A stretch of 43,616 nt of DNA from Rhodobacteraceae bacterium EhC02 (lineage in GTDB: Bacteria; Pseudomonadota; Alphaproteobacteria; Rhodobacterales; Rhodobacteraceae), in the NCBI GenBank assembly GCA_001650895.1, contig LXYH01000027.1:1-43616 (forward strand), read 5' to 3'. How positions within the stretch are numbered: the first letter of the stretch is position 1; the number at the start of each line of letters is the position of its first letter. A program made the position numbers and the translations under genes. Below, in pieces: positions 7,089 through 16,109 of this stretch. The notes below the pieces were generated by a model that was given only the letters and a program-made list of their open reading frames with translations, did no database searches and was not told the DNA's origin.

Positions 7089-8365
7089 TCCTTCTTCTGA
7101 CCACCATGGCATTGATCACGCTCATCATGATCAACGTGCCCATCGCCGTGTCCATCGGCCTGGTCGCCGTCGGAGGGTTCCTGATGACGTCAGGCACCTC
7201 CAGCCTCTATGACGTGGCGATCGCGCTTTATACCGGCGCCACCTCCTTTCCGCTGATTGCCATTCCGCTGTTCATCCTTGCGGGCAACCTCATGAACACC
7301 TCGGGCATTTCGGTGCGGCTGATCAACTTCGTCACGGCGCTGATCGGTTTCGTGCGCGGTGGCCTGGGCATGGTCAATATCGGCGTGTCGATGGTCTTTG
7401 CCGAAATATCGGGCTCTGCCGTGGCGGATGTCGCGGCCACCGGCACCGTGCTGATCCCCGAGATGAAGAAGCGTGGCTATTCCCGCACCATGGCGGCGGC
7501 GATCACTTCATCCTCGGCATCGCTTGCGATCATCATTCCGCCCTCGATCCCGATGATCCTTTACGGCGCGATTGCCGAAGTCTCGGTGCTCAAGCTGTTT
7601 GTCGCCGGTATCGTGCCGGGCGTTCTGGGCGGGTTCCTCCTGATGGTGGTGACCTACCTTCTCGCCGTCCGCTACAACCTGCCGCGCGACGAGCGTTTCG
7701 ATCTGTGCAACGTCTGGCGCACCTTCCGCGAGGCGTTCTGGGCGCTGACCATGCCGGTCATCATCCTGGGTGGCATCTTTTCGGGTCTTGTCACCGCGAC
7801 CGAAGGCGCGGGCCTTGCGGTGCTGGCGGCACTGGTGATCGGTCTCTTCATCTACCGTGACCTTGATGTGCGCCGCCTGCGCAAGACCATGCTGGACGGT
7901 ATCAGCCAGACCGGCGTCGTGATGTTCCTTGTCGCCACATCCGCAGCCCTTGGTCTGTTCCTGACCCAGGCGCAGGTGCCGCAGCAACTGGCCGCGCAGA
8001 TCACCGAGTTCACGACGAACCCCTGGGTCGTGCTGGCGCTTCTGAACCTGCTCTTGTTCATGCTTGGCATGTTCCTGCACGGGGCGGCGGCGATCATCCT
8101 TGTCGTGCCGATCGTGCTACCGCTGGTGCGCGAGGTGGGGATCGACCCGATCCATTTCGGCATCATCGTGACCCTGAACCTTGCCATCGGGCAGCAGACT
8201 CCGCCGGTGGCCTCGGTGCTGATCACGGCCTGTTCCATCGCCAAGGCCGGCATCTGGGAAACCACCCGCACCAACCTGCCTTTCATCGCGGTGCTGGCCT
8301 TCATCCTGCTGCTGGTCACCTATGTGCCCTTCGTATCGCTGGGCCTGACGGAGTATCTGCAATGA
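7085..8365 (+). CDS. dctM: TRAP transporter large permease, DctM family
   Basis: 426 residues, the normal size, with about 12 hydrophobic segments. Family motifs include FPLIAIPLFILAGNLMNTSGIS, EISGSAVADVAATGTVLIPEM, SSASLAIIIPPSIPMILYG and LNLAIGQQTPPVASVL near the C-terminus. It is the Na+-driven transport subunit in the inner membrane. The start overlaps dctQ by four bases and the stop overlaps the PdxA-like gene by four bases, so uptake and metabolism are in one transcript. Confidence 0.95.
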   Translation: MILLLTTMALITLIMINVPIAVSIGLVAVGGFLMTSGTSSLYDVAIALYTGATSFPLIAIPLFILAGNLMNTSGISVRLINFVTALIGFVRGGLGMVNIGVSMVFAEISGSAVADVAATGTVLIPEMKKRGYSRTMAAAITSSSASLAIIIPPSIPMILYGAIAEVSVLKLFVAGIVPGVLGGFLLMVVTYLLAVRYNLPRDERFDLCNVWRTFREAFWALTMPVIILGGIFSGLVTATEGAGLAVLAALVIGLFIYRDLDVRRLRKTMLDGISQTGVVMFLVATSAALGLFLTQAQVPQQLAAQITEFTTNPWVVLALLNLLLFMLGMFLHGAAAIILVVPIVLPLVREVGIDPIHFGIIVTLNLAIGQQTPPVASVLITACSIAKAGIWETTRTNLPFIAVLAFILLLVTYVPFVSLGLTEYLQ

Positions 8366-9384
8366 CCGATCCAAAACCCCGCCTGATCCTGACCCTTGGC
8401 GATCCCGCCGGGATCGGGTCCGAACTGGTGGCCAGGCTTCTGGCTGATCCCGAGGCGCGCGACATGGCCCATGTGCTGATCCTGGGGGATGAGGCCGAGT
8501 TGCAGGACGGCATGGCGATAGCAGGCGCAGAGTTCCCGTATCGCCGTGTCACCGATCCTGCGGCTTTGGGCCAGACCCCCGATCTGCCGCTTTTCATGGC
8601 CAAGGGCCGCGCCGCACCCAAGGGCGGATGGGCGCGGGCCGAAGCGACGGCAGCAGGTGGGCAGCACTGTCTGGATACGCTGGGGTATGGTCTGGACATG
8701 GTCGCGCGCGGCCAGGCCGATGCGCTGGTCTTCGCGCCGCTCAACAAGGCCTCGCTGCATGCGGCGGGCATGACCCATTCGGACGAGTTGCACTGGTTCG
8801 CCGACCGTCTGGGCCATAACGGCACCGTGTCCGAGATCAACGTGATGGAAGGCCTCTGGACCAGTCGCGTCACCAGCCATGTTGCCCTGCGCGATGTGGC
8901 CGACCTGATCACCGGGGACAAGATCATCGAAGCCGCGCGCCTGATCCATGCAGCACTGCGCGAGGCGGGGCATGAAAACCCCCGGATCGGTGTCTGCGGG
9001 CTGAACCCGCATAACGGTGACAACGGCAATTTCGGCACGGAAGAGATCGAGATCATCGGCCCCGCCGTTGAACGCGCCCGTGCCATGGGGCTGCCGGTCG
9101 AGGGGCCATATCCCTCGGACACCATCTTTCTCAAGGCCGTGGCCAAGGAACTGGATGCCATCGTGACGCTCTATCACGATCAGGGCCAGATCGCGATCAA
9201 GCTGCTTGGCTTCTGGCAGGGGGTGACCGTGCAGGGCGGTCTGCCCGTGCCCATCACCACCCCGGCGCATGGCACCGCCTTCGATATTCGCGGCCAAGGC
9301 AAGGCCCATGTCGGCCCGATGCGGGCGGCATGGACCATTGCAAGCACCATGGGCCGCCGCGCCCGTTCCTTCAAATCATCATAA
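8362..9384 (+). CDS. PdxA-family NAD-dependent dehydrogenase (PdxA2-like, catabolic paralogue)
   Basis: 340 residues, like 4-hydroxythreonine-4-phosphate dehydrogenase PdxA. The start LTLGDPAGIGSELVARLL is typical. The three metal-binding histidines are present: His173 in TSHVALRDVADLIT, His217 in LNPHNGDNGNFGTEE and His272 in YHDQGQIAIK. The segment after His217 differs from housekeeping PdxA (usually NPHAGEGG). Catabolic PdxA2 enzymes oxidise 4-phospho-D-threonate or -erythronate made by a DUF1537 kinase, but no such kinase lies in this operon. It is translationally coupled to dctM and followed by the acid-sugar dehydratase. An unphosphorylated hydroxy acid, or a substrate phosphorylated elsewhere, are the two options. 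True vitamin B6 synthesis is less likely in this context. Confidence 0.82.
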   Translation: MTDPKPRLILTLGDPAGIGSELVARLLADPEARDMAHVLILGDEAELQDGMAIAGAEFPYRRVTDPAALGQTPDLPLFMAKGRAAPKGGWARAEATAAGGQHCLDTLGYGLDMVARGQADALVFAPLNKASLHAAGMTHSDELHWFADRLGHNGTVSEINVMEGLWTSRVTSHVALRDVADLITGDKIIEAARLIHAALREAGHENPRIGVCGLNPHNGDNGNFGTEEIEIIGPAVERARAMGLPVEGPYPSDTIFLKAVAKELDAIVTLYHDQGQIAIKLLGFWQGVTVQGGLPVPITTPAHGTAFDIRGQGKAHVGPMRAAWTIASTMGRRARSFKSS

Positions 9385-9399
9385 CAAGTGGACTGACCC

Positions 9400-10572
9400 A
9401 TGAAGATCAAATCTGTTCGCACCCGCGTCTGGAACTGGACCGGCCCGACCGTGCCGCCGCAGGGAAATTTCTGCACCAATGCGTCAGATGCATTGTGGAT
9501 CAAGGGGGATGCCATGTCCTCGTTCCGCTTTCACCAGTGGTTGACCTGCGAGGTGGAAACCGAAGACGGAACCATCGGCATCGGCAACGCGGCCTTGGCC
9601 CCCACCGTGGTCAAGAAGGCCATCGACGACTGGTTTGCCCCGCTGATCATAGGCGAGGACCCTTTCGATTACGCCTATATCTGGGAAAAGATGTATCGCC
9701 GCAGCCATGCCTGGGGGCGCAAGGGGATCGGCATGACCGCGATTTCCGCCATCGACATCGCGATCTGGGACCTGATGGGCAAGCTGACAGGCAAGCCGGT
9801 GTTCAAGCTTCTGGGCGGCCGCACCAAGGAAAAGATCCCTGTCTATTATTCCAAGCTCTACGCCGCCTCGATCGAAGAGATGCAGCGCGAGGCGCAAGAA
9901 GCCGTTGATGCAGGCTACCAGGGGTTCAAGACGCGGTTCGGCTATGGTCCCAAGGATGGCATGGCCGGCATGCGCGAGAACCTCAAGCGGGTCGAGGCCG
10001 TGCGCGAGGTGATCGGCTGGGACCGCGACATCATGCTGGAATGCTACATGGGCTGGAACCTCGATTACGCCAAGCGCATGCTGCCGAAGCTGGCCAAGTA
10101 TGAGCCCCGGTGGCTGGAAGAGCCTGTCATCGCCGACGACGTGAACGGCTACCGCGAGCTGAACGCCATGAACATCGTGCCGATCTCGGGCGGCGAGCAT
10201 GAATTTTCGGTCATCGGTTGCGCGGATCTGATCCGCTCGGGTGCGGTCAGCGTGATGCAGTATGACACCAATCGCGTGGGCGGCATCACGGCGGCGCAGA
10301 AGATCAACGCGATCGCCGAGGCGTTCCAGGTGCCCGTCATCCCGCATGCCGGGCAGATGCACAACTACCACCTGACCATGGCGAACGTGAACTGCCCGAT
10401 CAGCGAATACTTCCCCGTCTTCGATGTCGAGGTCGGGAACGAGCTGTTCTATTACATCTTCGAGGGCGATCCCGATGCGGTGGATGGTTTTATTGATCTG
10501 GATGAGACCAAGCCAGGACTTGGCATCACGATCACCGACAAGCATTTGCATCATTTCGAGATCACGGAATGA
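9400..10572 (+). CDS. Enolase-superfamily acid-sugar dehydratase (rhamnonate dehydratase-like)
   Basis: 390 residues with the N-terminal capping domain (about 1-125) and the (beta/alpha)7 barrel of the mandelate-racemase group. Probable Mg2+ ligands are Glu214 (IMLECYMGW), Glu240 (RWLEEP) and Glu266 (GGEHEF). The general base pair is His316 ([12 protein letters not shown]) with Asp289 (QYDTNRVGG), at the spacing of L-rhamnonate dehydratase. The first ligand is Glu where rhamnonate dehydratase has Asp. These enzymes dehydrate an aldonate to a 2-keto-3-deoxy acid. With the downstream DapA-type dehydratase and semialdehyde dehydrogenase, a pentonate such as L-lyxonate or L-arabonate is more likely than rhamnonate. 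It begins 15 bases after the PdxA-like gene and overlaps the next gene by four bases. Confidence 0.85.
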   Translation: MKIKSVRTRVWNWTGPTVPPQGNFCTNASDALWIKGDAMSSFRFHQWLTCEVETEDGTIGIGNAALAPTVVKKAIDDWFAPLIIGEDPFDYAYIWEKMYRRSHAWGRKGIGMTAISAIDIAIWDLMGKLTGKPVFKLLGGRTKEKIPVYYSKLYAASIEEMQREAQEAVDAGYQGFKTRFGYGPKDGMAGMRENLKRVEAVREVIGWDRDIMLECYMGWNLDYAKRMLPKLAKYEPRWLEEPVIADDVNGYRELNAMNIVPISGGEHEFSVIGCADLIRSGAVSVMQYDTNRVGGITAAQKINAIAEAFQVPVIPHAGQMHNYHLTMANVNCPISEYFPVFDVEVGNELFYYIFEGDPDAVDGFIDLDETKPGLGITITDKHLHHFEITE

Positions 10573-12002
10573 CCGTGGCCGCGTTTCATAACCTGATCGG
10601 TGGCGAATGGCTGGCCGGGATCGACACCGCGCCCAACATCAACCCCTCGGATACCGCCGACATCATCGGCCAGTATGCGCGGGGCGATGCGGCCATGGTG
10701 GATGCGGCGGTGCAAGCCGCCCGCACGGCCTTTCCCGGATGGGCCGGTGCCAGCCCCCAGTTGCGCCATGACGTACTGGAGGGGGCCGCCGCGCGCATCC
10801 TTGCCCGCAAGGACGAACTTGGGCGGCTGTTGTCGCGCGAAGAAGGCAAGACCCTGGCCGAAGGCATTGGCGAGGTCATGCGCGCGGGCCAGATCTTCCG
10901 CTTCTTCGCGGGCGAGGCATTGCGCCTGACCGGCGATGCCGTGCAATCGGTCCGCCCCGGTGTCGAGGTCCTTGTCGAACGGGAACCCCTGGGTGTTATC
11001 GGCCTGATCACGCCCTGGAACTTTCCCATCGCGATCCCTGTCTGGAAGGCCGCACCCGCACTGGCCTACGGCAATTGCGTGATCCTGAAGCCGGCGGACC
11101 TGACACCCGGCTGCGCCTGGGAAATCGCCAGCATCCTCAAGGATGCGGGCTGTCCGGACGGGGTCTTCAACCTTGTGATGGGACGCGGCAGCACCGTGGG
11201 TGCGCGTATGGTGGAACATCCCGGCATCGACGCCATCAGCTTTACCGGATCGGTTGCCACGGGGCGCCGGATCGGCGTGCAATGCATGGAAGCGGGCAAG
11301 AAGGTCCAGATGGAGATGGGCGGCAAGAACCCGATGGTGGTTCTGGACGACGCCGACCTGGATGTCGCTGTCGGTGCTTGCGTGAACGGCGCGTTCTTTT
11401 CGACCGGGCAGCGCTGCACGGCCTCATCCCGACTGATCGTGACTGACGGTATCCACGATGCGTTTCTGGACAGGTTGAGTGCCGCAACAGCCGCCGTCAG
11501 GGTGGGGGATGCGCTGGATCCAGCGACCCAGATCGGCCCCGTGGTGGATCAAGGCCAGCTGGACCAGAACCTGCGCTATGTCGCCCTTGCGCGCGAAGAA
11601 GGCTGCGAGGTGCGCGGCGGCGAAGCCCTTGACGGGCCAGGCTATTTCCAGCGTCCCGCGATCTTTGCAGGTGCCACCAACAGCATGCGGTCAAGCCGCG
11701 AGGAGATCTTTGGCCCCTGCGCCAGCGTGATCCGTGTCGCCGATTATGACGCGGCCCTTGCCACGGCCAACGACACGGAATTCGGCCTGTCGGCGGGGAT
11801 CTGCACAACATCGCTGAAGCACGCAAGCCACTTCCGCCGCCATGCGCAGGCGGGCATGGTCATGGTCAACCTGCCTACGGCTGGCGTCGATTACCACGTG
11901 CCCTTTGGCGGGCGTAAAGGGTCCAGCCATGGCCCCCGCGAACAGGGCAGCCATGCCCGCGAATTCTATACCCATGTCAAGACGAGCTATGTTGCACCAT
12001 GA
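10569..12002 (+). CDS. Aldehyde dehydrogenase, probable 2-oxoglutarate-semialdehyde dehydrogenase
   Basis: 477 residues, NAD(P)-dependent aldehyde dehydrogenase family. The catalytic residues are Asn151 in [10 protein letters not shown], Glu249 in QMEMGGKNP and the nucleophile Cys283 in [12 protein letters not shown]. The C-terminal part contains [28 protein letters not shown], a pattern shared with 2-oxoglutarate-semialdehyde dehydrogenases of pentose and hydroxyproline pathways. It would oxidise the semialdehyde made by the DapA-family enzyme to 2-oxoglutarate. The four-base overlaps with genes on both sides support a joint function. Confidence 0.88.
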   Translation: MTVAAFHNLIGGEWLAGIDTAPNINPSDTADIIGQYARGDAAMVDAAVQAARTAFPGWAGASPQLRHDVLEGAAARILARKDELGRLLSREEGKTLAEGIGEVMRAGQIFRFFAGEALRLTGDAVQSVRPGVEVLVEREPLGVIGLITPWNFPIAIPVWKAAPALAYGNCVILKPADLTPGCAWEIASILKDAGCPDGVFNLVMGRGSTVGARMVEHPGIDAISFTGSVATGRRIGVQCMEAGKKVQMEMGGKNPMVVLDDADLDVAVGACVNGAFFSTGQRCTASSRLIVTDGIHDAFLDRLSAATAAVRVGDALDPATQIGPVVDQGQLDQNLRYVALAREEGCEVRGGEALDGPGYFQRPAIFAGATNSMRSSREEIFGPCASVIRVADYDAALATANDTEFGLSAGICTTSLKHASHFRRHAQAGMVMVNLPTAGVDYHVPFGGRKGSSHGPREQGSHAREFYTHVKTSYVAP

Positions 12003-12910
12003 CCCAATACGCCGGAATCTGGCCCGTTGCGCCAACACCCTTTCACGACGACGGCAGCATCGACACCGAAGGGATGCGCCGCGTTCTTGACTGCCTGATC
12101 GATCAGGGCGCGGACGGGATCTGCATCCTTGCCAATTTTTCGGAACAGTTCCTGATCGCGGATGACGAGCGCGCGATGCTGACGCGGCTCTGTCTGGAAC
12201 ATGTGGCGGGCCGGGTGCCGGTGATCGTCACCATCAGCCATTTCGCCACGCAGATCGCGGTGGAACGGGCGCGCTTCGCCAAGGACCTTGGTGCGGATAT
12301 CGTGATGATGATGCCGCCCTATCATGGTGCGGTGCTCAAGGGCTCGCCCAAGCAGACCTATGAGCAGTTTCAGGCCGTGGGCGAGGTGGGCATTCCGATC
12401 ATGATCCAGGATGCCCCCATGTCGGGTGTCGATCTGCCTGTGCCCCTGCTGGTCAGAATGGCGCGCGAGATCGAGATGGTGAAACTCTTCAAGATCGAAG
12501 TGCCGCAGGCCGCAAACAAGCTGCGCGCGCTTATCGCCGAGGGTGGTGACGCCATCGAAGGTCCATTCGACGGAGAAGAGGCGATCACCCTGCTGGCCGA
12601 TCTTGATGCAGGCGCCACCGGGTCGATGACGTCGGGGATGATCGTCGATCAGATCAAGCCGGTGATCACCGAATATCACGCAGGCCGGATCGATGCGGCG
12701 GTGGCGCATTATGCACGCATCCTGCCTGCCGTGAACCATGAAAACCGTCAATGCGGCTGGCGCTCATGCAAGGCGGCAATGGTCGAAGGGGGCGTGATCC
12801 GTTCCGAATACTGCCGCCACCCCATCGAACCTCTGCACCCCGATATCCGCAGCCGTCTGATCAGCCTGCTGCGCCCGCTTGATCCGCTAGTCTTGCGCTG
12901 GGGGCACTGA
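11999..12910 (+). CDS. DapA-family lyase, probable 2-keto-3-deoxy-pentonate dehydratase
   Basis: 303 residues, class-I aldolase/dihydrodipicolinate-synthase fold. The Schiff-base lysine is Lys165 in VKLFKIEVPQ. The catalytic Tyr region of DapA (usually YNVP) reads IQDAPMSG, and the usual GTTGE loop reads ILANFSEQF. This combination is typical of 2-keto-3-deoxyarabonate dehydratases, which release water to give 2-oxoglutarate semialdehyde, rather than of DapA itself. It is the last gene of the operon, and a stem-loop follows the stop after four bases. A related 2-keto-3-deoxy-acid aldolase role is possible but would not need the semialdehyde dehydrogenase. Confidence 0.85.
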   Translation: MTQYAGIWPVAPTPFHDDGSIDTEGMRRVLDCLIDQGADGICILANFSEQFLIADDERAMLTRLCLEHVAGRVPVIVTISHFATQIAVERARFAKDLGADIVMMMPPYHGAVLKGSPKQTYEQFQAVGEVGIPIMIQDAPMSGVDLPVPLLVRMAREIEMVKLFKIEVPQAANKLRALIAEGGDAIEGPFDGEEAITLLADLDAGATGSMTSGMIVDQIKPVITEYHAGRIDAAVAHYARILPAVNHENRQCGWRSCKAAMVEGGVIRSEYCRHPIEPLHPDIRSRLISLLRPLDPLVLRWGH

Positions 12911-12914
12911 CAGG

Positions 12915-12938
12915 ATCCGGTCCCGTATGGGGCCGGAT
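12915..12938 (+). terminator. Stem-loop at the end of the TRAP/aldonate operon
   Basis: ATCCGGTCCC at 12915-12924 pairs with GGGGCCGGAT at 12929-12938 (one G-U pair) around a 4-base GTAT loop, four bases after the DapA-like stop. No U-run follows, so termination may need Rho or the hairpin may stabilise the 3' end. Confidence 0.6.
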
Positions 12939-13081
12939 CGGGACCTTCATCAACGAAGTTAAGGCTCGAATCCCGACCGATGAGAATGCTAGACTGTTCT
13001 TCAGGGGCACCTGGCCCGGACTGGAAAGATCCGCGGCGCCCGTCAGTGCGAAGGACATTCAGCGTGCAGAGCGGCTTTGAC

Positions 13082-14005
13082 ATGGCGACCCTGTCGCGCC
13101 TGCGTTTCAAGCAACTGGCGCTTGTGGCCAGCCTGATCGAAACCCGCAACCTCCACAACTCGGCCCGCGATCTGAACCTGTCGCAGCCGGGGGCCACCAA
13201 GCTTCTCAAGGAAGTGGAACGTACGCTGGGTGTGGATCTGTTTCACCGGACCGGCAAGGGGATGGAACCGACGACCTTCGGCGTGGCCGTTGCCCGCCAT
13301 GCCCGCACCATCCTGTCCGAGACCGCGCGGCTGAAATCGCAGGTCGACGCCATGATGCGCGGCGATCTGGGCACCGTCCGTCTGGGCGCGATCATGGAAG
13401 CGGTGCCCGATGTTCTGACGCGCGTCTTTTCGACGGTCATGGCGGAAGGTGCCGGGCCGCTGGTCAATCTGACGGTGTCCACCTCGGATCACCTGATTGC
13501 CGCGATGAACGAGGGGCAGCTTGATCTGGCGCTGGGCCGCCCTGTCGAGCATCTGGACATGGGAAACATCCGCTTCGAGCCGCTTTGGCTTGAGGAGTTG
13601 TCCATCGTCGCGGCCGCCCATCATCCCCTGATCAGCCAGAACGATCTTTCGTTGGACACCCTGCAACGGTTCGAATGGATCCTGCAGCCAAGACCCAGCC
13701 CGATGCGCACCTCGATCGAGCTGGCCTTCGCGCGCGCGGGGCTGCCCTTGCCGGTTAACCGGCTGGAGACCGCCTCGATGTTGATGACGACGGTCATGAT
13801 CAGCCGCAGCGACCTGCTGGCGGTGTTGCCCCGATCCGTGGCGAAGTTCTACATCGAAACCGGCCTGATTGCCGAGGTCGCGGTTCAACTCGACGGGTTC
13901 ATCGGCCGTTATGGCCTGCTGTTGCCCAACAAGGACGAACCCGATCCTGCGATCGAAGCGCTTGTGCGGCAGATACAACTGGCCGCGGCCAGCGGACCAT
14001 CCTGA
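13082..14005 (+). CDS. LysR-family transcriptional regulator
   Basis: 307 residues from the ATG at 13082. The N-terminal winged helix-turn-helix reads LRFKQLALVASLIETRNLHNSARDLNLSQPGATKLLKEVERTLG, the standard LysR pattern. The C-terminal two-lobe effector domain follows from about residue 90. A GTG at 13064 would add six residues and has a better ribosome-binding site (AAGGA, eight bases upstream), so it may be the real start. It follows the aldonate operon after the stem-loop and is the natural candidate to sense that pathway's substrate, although it could also control the amidase gene downstream. Confidence 0.9.
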   Translation: MATLSRLRFKQLALVASLIETRNLHNSARDLNLSQPGATKLLKEVERTLGVDLFHRTGKGMEPTTFGVAVARHARTILSETARLKSQVDAMMRGDLGTVRLGAIMEAVPDVLTRVFSTVMAEGAGPLVNLTVSTSDHLIAAMNEGQLDLALGRPVEHLDMGNIRFEPLWLEELSIVAAAHHPLISQNDLSLDTLQRFEWILQPRPSPMRTSIELAFARAGLPLPVNRLETASMLMTTVMISRSDLLAVLPRSVAKFYIETGLIAEVAVQLDGFIGRYGLLLPNKDEPDPAIEALVRQIQLAAASGPS

Positions 14006-14091
14006 TCGACCTGCCAGCATGTGCCTGACGGGCGCGAGGGGCTGCATCCGTCGCGTTTGCGTTGTTCGCCGGAACGGAACGTGCCTATCAT

Positions 14092-14109
14092 CGGATCCTG
14101 CAGGATCCG
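14092..14109. promoter_or_regulatory. 18-bp perfect palindrome just upstream of the amidase gene
   Basis: CGGATCCTGCAGGATCCG is perfectly self-complementary and ends 9 bases before the amidase ATG. With no unpaired loop it fits a dimeric repressor or activator site that would cover the ribosome-binding region. As RNA it could form only a short hairpin. The binding protein is unknown. Confidence 0.5.
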
Positions 14110-14118
14110 GGGGTGACC

Positions 14119-15513
14119 ATGTCCGATTTCAGTTTCAAAAGCCTTGAAGACCTGAGCGATGGCCTGGACCGCAAGGCCTTTTCCGCGACCGACCTGCTTG
14201 ACGCGGTGATCGCCCGCCATGAAAGCCTGGAACCCCGGCTCAACATGTTCTGCCATGTCGATTTCGATGCCGCGCGCATCAGCGCCCGTGACAGCGACAA
14301 TCGCATCCGGCGTGGCGAAAGGCTGGGCAAGCTGGACGGTATCCCGACATCGATCAAGGACCTAATTGCCGTGAAGGACATGCCGCAACGGTTCGGATCG
14401 CGCAGCACCTCTGCCGCGCCCGTGGCCGATGATGCCCCATCCGTGGCAAGGCTGCGCAAGGCTGGTGCCGTCATCCTTGGCAAATCCACGACAAGCGAAT
14501 TCGGCTGCAAAGCCGTCGGGGACAGCCCGCTGACCGGGATCACGCGCAACCCCTGGAACACGGAAAAGACGCCGGGCGGATCAAGCTGCGGTGCGGCCGC
14601 CATGGTTGCCGCCGGCCTTGTGCCCTATGCGATCGGCACCGATGGCGGCGGATCGGTCCGCATTCCCGCCGCGCTTTGCGGCCTCTTCGGGATCAAGGCC
14701 CAATTCGGCCGGGTCCCGGTCTATCCGACTTCGGCCACGCCGACGCTTGCGCATGTCGGGCCGCTGGCGCGCAACGTCGAGGACGCGGCGACCGTGCTGT
14801 CGGCCATTGCGGGCTATGATCGTCGCGATCCGGCGACCGTTGCGGGGCCGCTGGCCGATCTGGATGCGGCGATGCGCGACCCCCGCCCCCTGCGCGTCGC
14901 ATGGAGCCTTACCCTGGGCTATGGCCGGGTCGACCCCGAGGTTCAGCGGATCACTGCCCAGGCCGTGCGCAGGATCGCCAGCCTGGGCGTCGAGGTGGAA
15001 CTGGTCGAGCATGTGATGGATGACCCGGTCGATCTGTGGGCGGCGGAATTCTATGCAGGGGTTGGTACCAAGCTGCGCCAGACCTTGCTGGATGCGCCCG
15101 AAACCCTGGACCCAGCGGTTCTGGAGGTCCTGAGGATCGCCGTATCGCAGGACATGGACAGCTATTATCGCAGGGTCTTCGACCGCTATGCGTTCCGCGA
15201 ACGGATGCGCCGTTTCTTCGAAGATCATGACCTGCTTCTGACCCCGACCTTGCCGGTCGCCGCATTCGACGTGGGCCGCGATGTGCCCCCCGGCCACGAT
15301 GACAAGAACATCGTGTCCTGGGCGACCTTCACCTATCCGTTCAACCTGACAGGGCAGCCCGCCGCCTCCTTGCCCGTGGGTATGACGGACGATGGTCTTC
15401 CTGTGGGTTTGCAGATCGTGGCCCCCTGTCATGACGAGGCGGCGATATTCACCTTGGCGGCCCGCTATCAGCGCGCCACAGAACCAGCGTCGGACCTTCG
15501 CCCGGTGTTGTGA
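14119..15513 (+). CDS. Amidase-signature family amidohydrolase
   Basis: 464 residues from the ATG at 14119, preceded by a GGGGG ribosome-binding site. The Ser-cisSer-Lys triad is complete: Lys80 in SIKDLIAV, Ser155 in PGGSSCGAAA and the nucleophile Ser179 in TDGGGSVRIPAALCGL. The spacings of 75 and 24 residues match the family. It hydrolyses an amide, carbamate or aryl-amide bond; the substrate cannot be read from sequence. GatA is unlikely because no gatB or gatC is nearby. It lies after the LysR gene and before a RidA gene, which suggests nitrogen-compound catabolism. Confidence 0.88.
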   Translation: MSDFSFKSLEDLSDGLDRKAFSATDLLDAVIARHESLEPRLNMFCHVDFDAARISARDSDNRIRRGERLGKLDGIPTSIKDLIAVKDMPQRFGSRSTSAAPVADDAPSVARLRKAGAVILGKSTTSEFGCKAVGDSPLTGITRNPWNTEKTPGGSSCGAAAMVAAGLVPYAIGTDGGGSVRIPAALCGLFGIKAQFGRVPVYPTSATPTLAHVGPLARNVEDAATVLSAIAGYDRRDPATVAGPLADLDAAMRDPRPLRVAWSLTLGYGRVDPEVQRITAQAVRRIASLGVEVELVEHVMDDPVDLWAAEFYAGVGTKLRQTLLDAPETLDPAVLEVLRIAVSQDMDSYYRRVFDRYAFRERMRRFFEDHDLLLTPTLPVAAFDVGRDVPPGHDDKNIVSWATFTYPFNLTGQPAASLPVGMTDDGLPVGLQIVAPCHDEAAIFTLAARYQRATEPASDLRPVL

Positions 15514-15675
15514 ACCTGCGGGTTTTTTCGGCACTCTGCAGGTGCGGGCCCGTGATTGCGCACCCGTACCGTGCGCGCCGGATCAGACGGCGCTGTTTCG
15601 ATTGCCCGCTGTCACGATCCATGGCCATCTGGCCGCAAAGACCAGCAACACCCGCGCCAGCGAACGGAGAACCGC
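15514..15675. other. 162-bp gap between amidase and RidA genes
   Basis: No gene. A 6-base inverted repeat ACCTGC/GCAGGT (15514-15543) encloses a run of six T after the amidase stop. A second weak one, GGTGCG/CGCACC, lies near 15540-15565. Neither is strong enough to call a terminator. Confidence 0.35.
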
Positions 15676-16071
15676 ATGCCCTATCCCACATTCCACATGA
15701 TCGACGGCGCACCCCGGCCTGTCGCCACCTTTTCGCATGCCTCCGAGGTGGATGGCTGGGTGTTCCTGACCGGGCAGATGCCGACATGGCCCGGTGAACC
15801 CGACCGCCCCTTGCCCGATGGGGTCGAGGCGCAGACACGCCGGGTGATGGACAACCTGATCCTTGTCCTTGAGGGCATGGGGTTGAGCTTGAAGAACGTG
15901 GCGCAGGCGCGTGTCTACCTCACGCATTTCGACCGCGATTACGAACCCATGAACGCAACCTACAAAAGCTATTTCGAAGAGGGCAAGCTGCCGGCGCGCA
16001 CCTGCATCGGGGTCACCGGCCTTGCGGTCGGTGCCCTGGTCGAGATCGACATGGTCGCCAGGCGCGCGTGA
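15676..16071 (+). CDS. RidA (YjgF/YER057c/UK114) family enamine/imine deaminase
   Basis: 131 residues from the ATG at 15676 with GGAGA upstream. The RidA signature arginine is Arg108 in LPARTCIGVTGLA, followed by Glu123 in ALVEIDMVA. The trimeric family hydrolyses reactive 2-aminoacrylate-type enamines or acts as a pathway-specific deaminase. Several RidA subgroups lack general activity, and the N-terminal half (MIDGAPRPVATFSHASEVDGWVFLTGQMP) does not fix the subgroup. Downstream of the amidase it may handle an imine or aminoacrylate product. It converges on the BKACE gene with a 38-base gap. Confidence 0.88.
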   Translation: MPYPTFHMIDGAPRPVATFSHASEVDGWVFLTGQMPTWPGEPDRPLPDGVEAQTRRVMDNLILVLEGMGLSLKNVAQARVYLTHFDRDYEPMNATYKSYFEEGKLPARTCIGVTGLAVGALVEIDMVARRA

Positions 16072-16109
16072 CGCGGGCTTGAAGGGCCGCGCCAAGGGCC
16101 GGGAATGCC

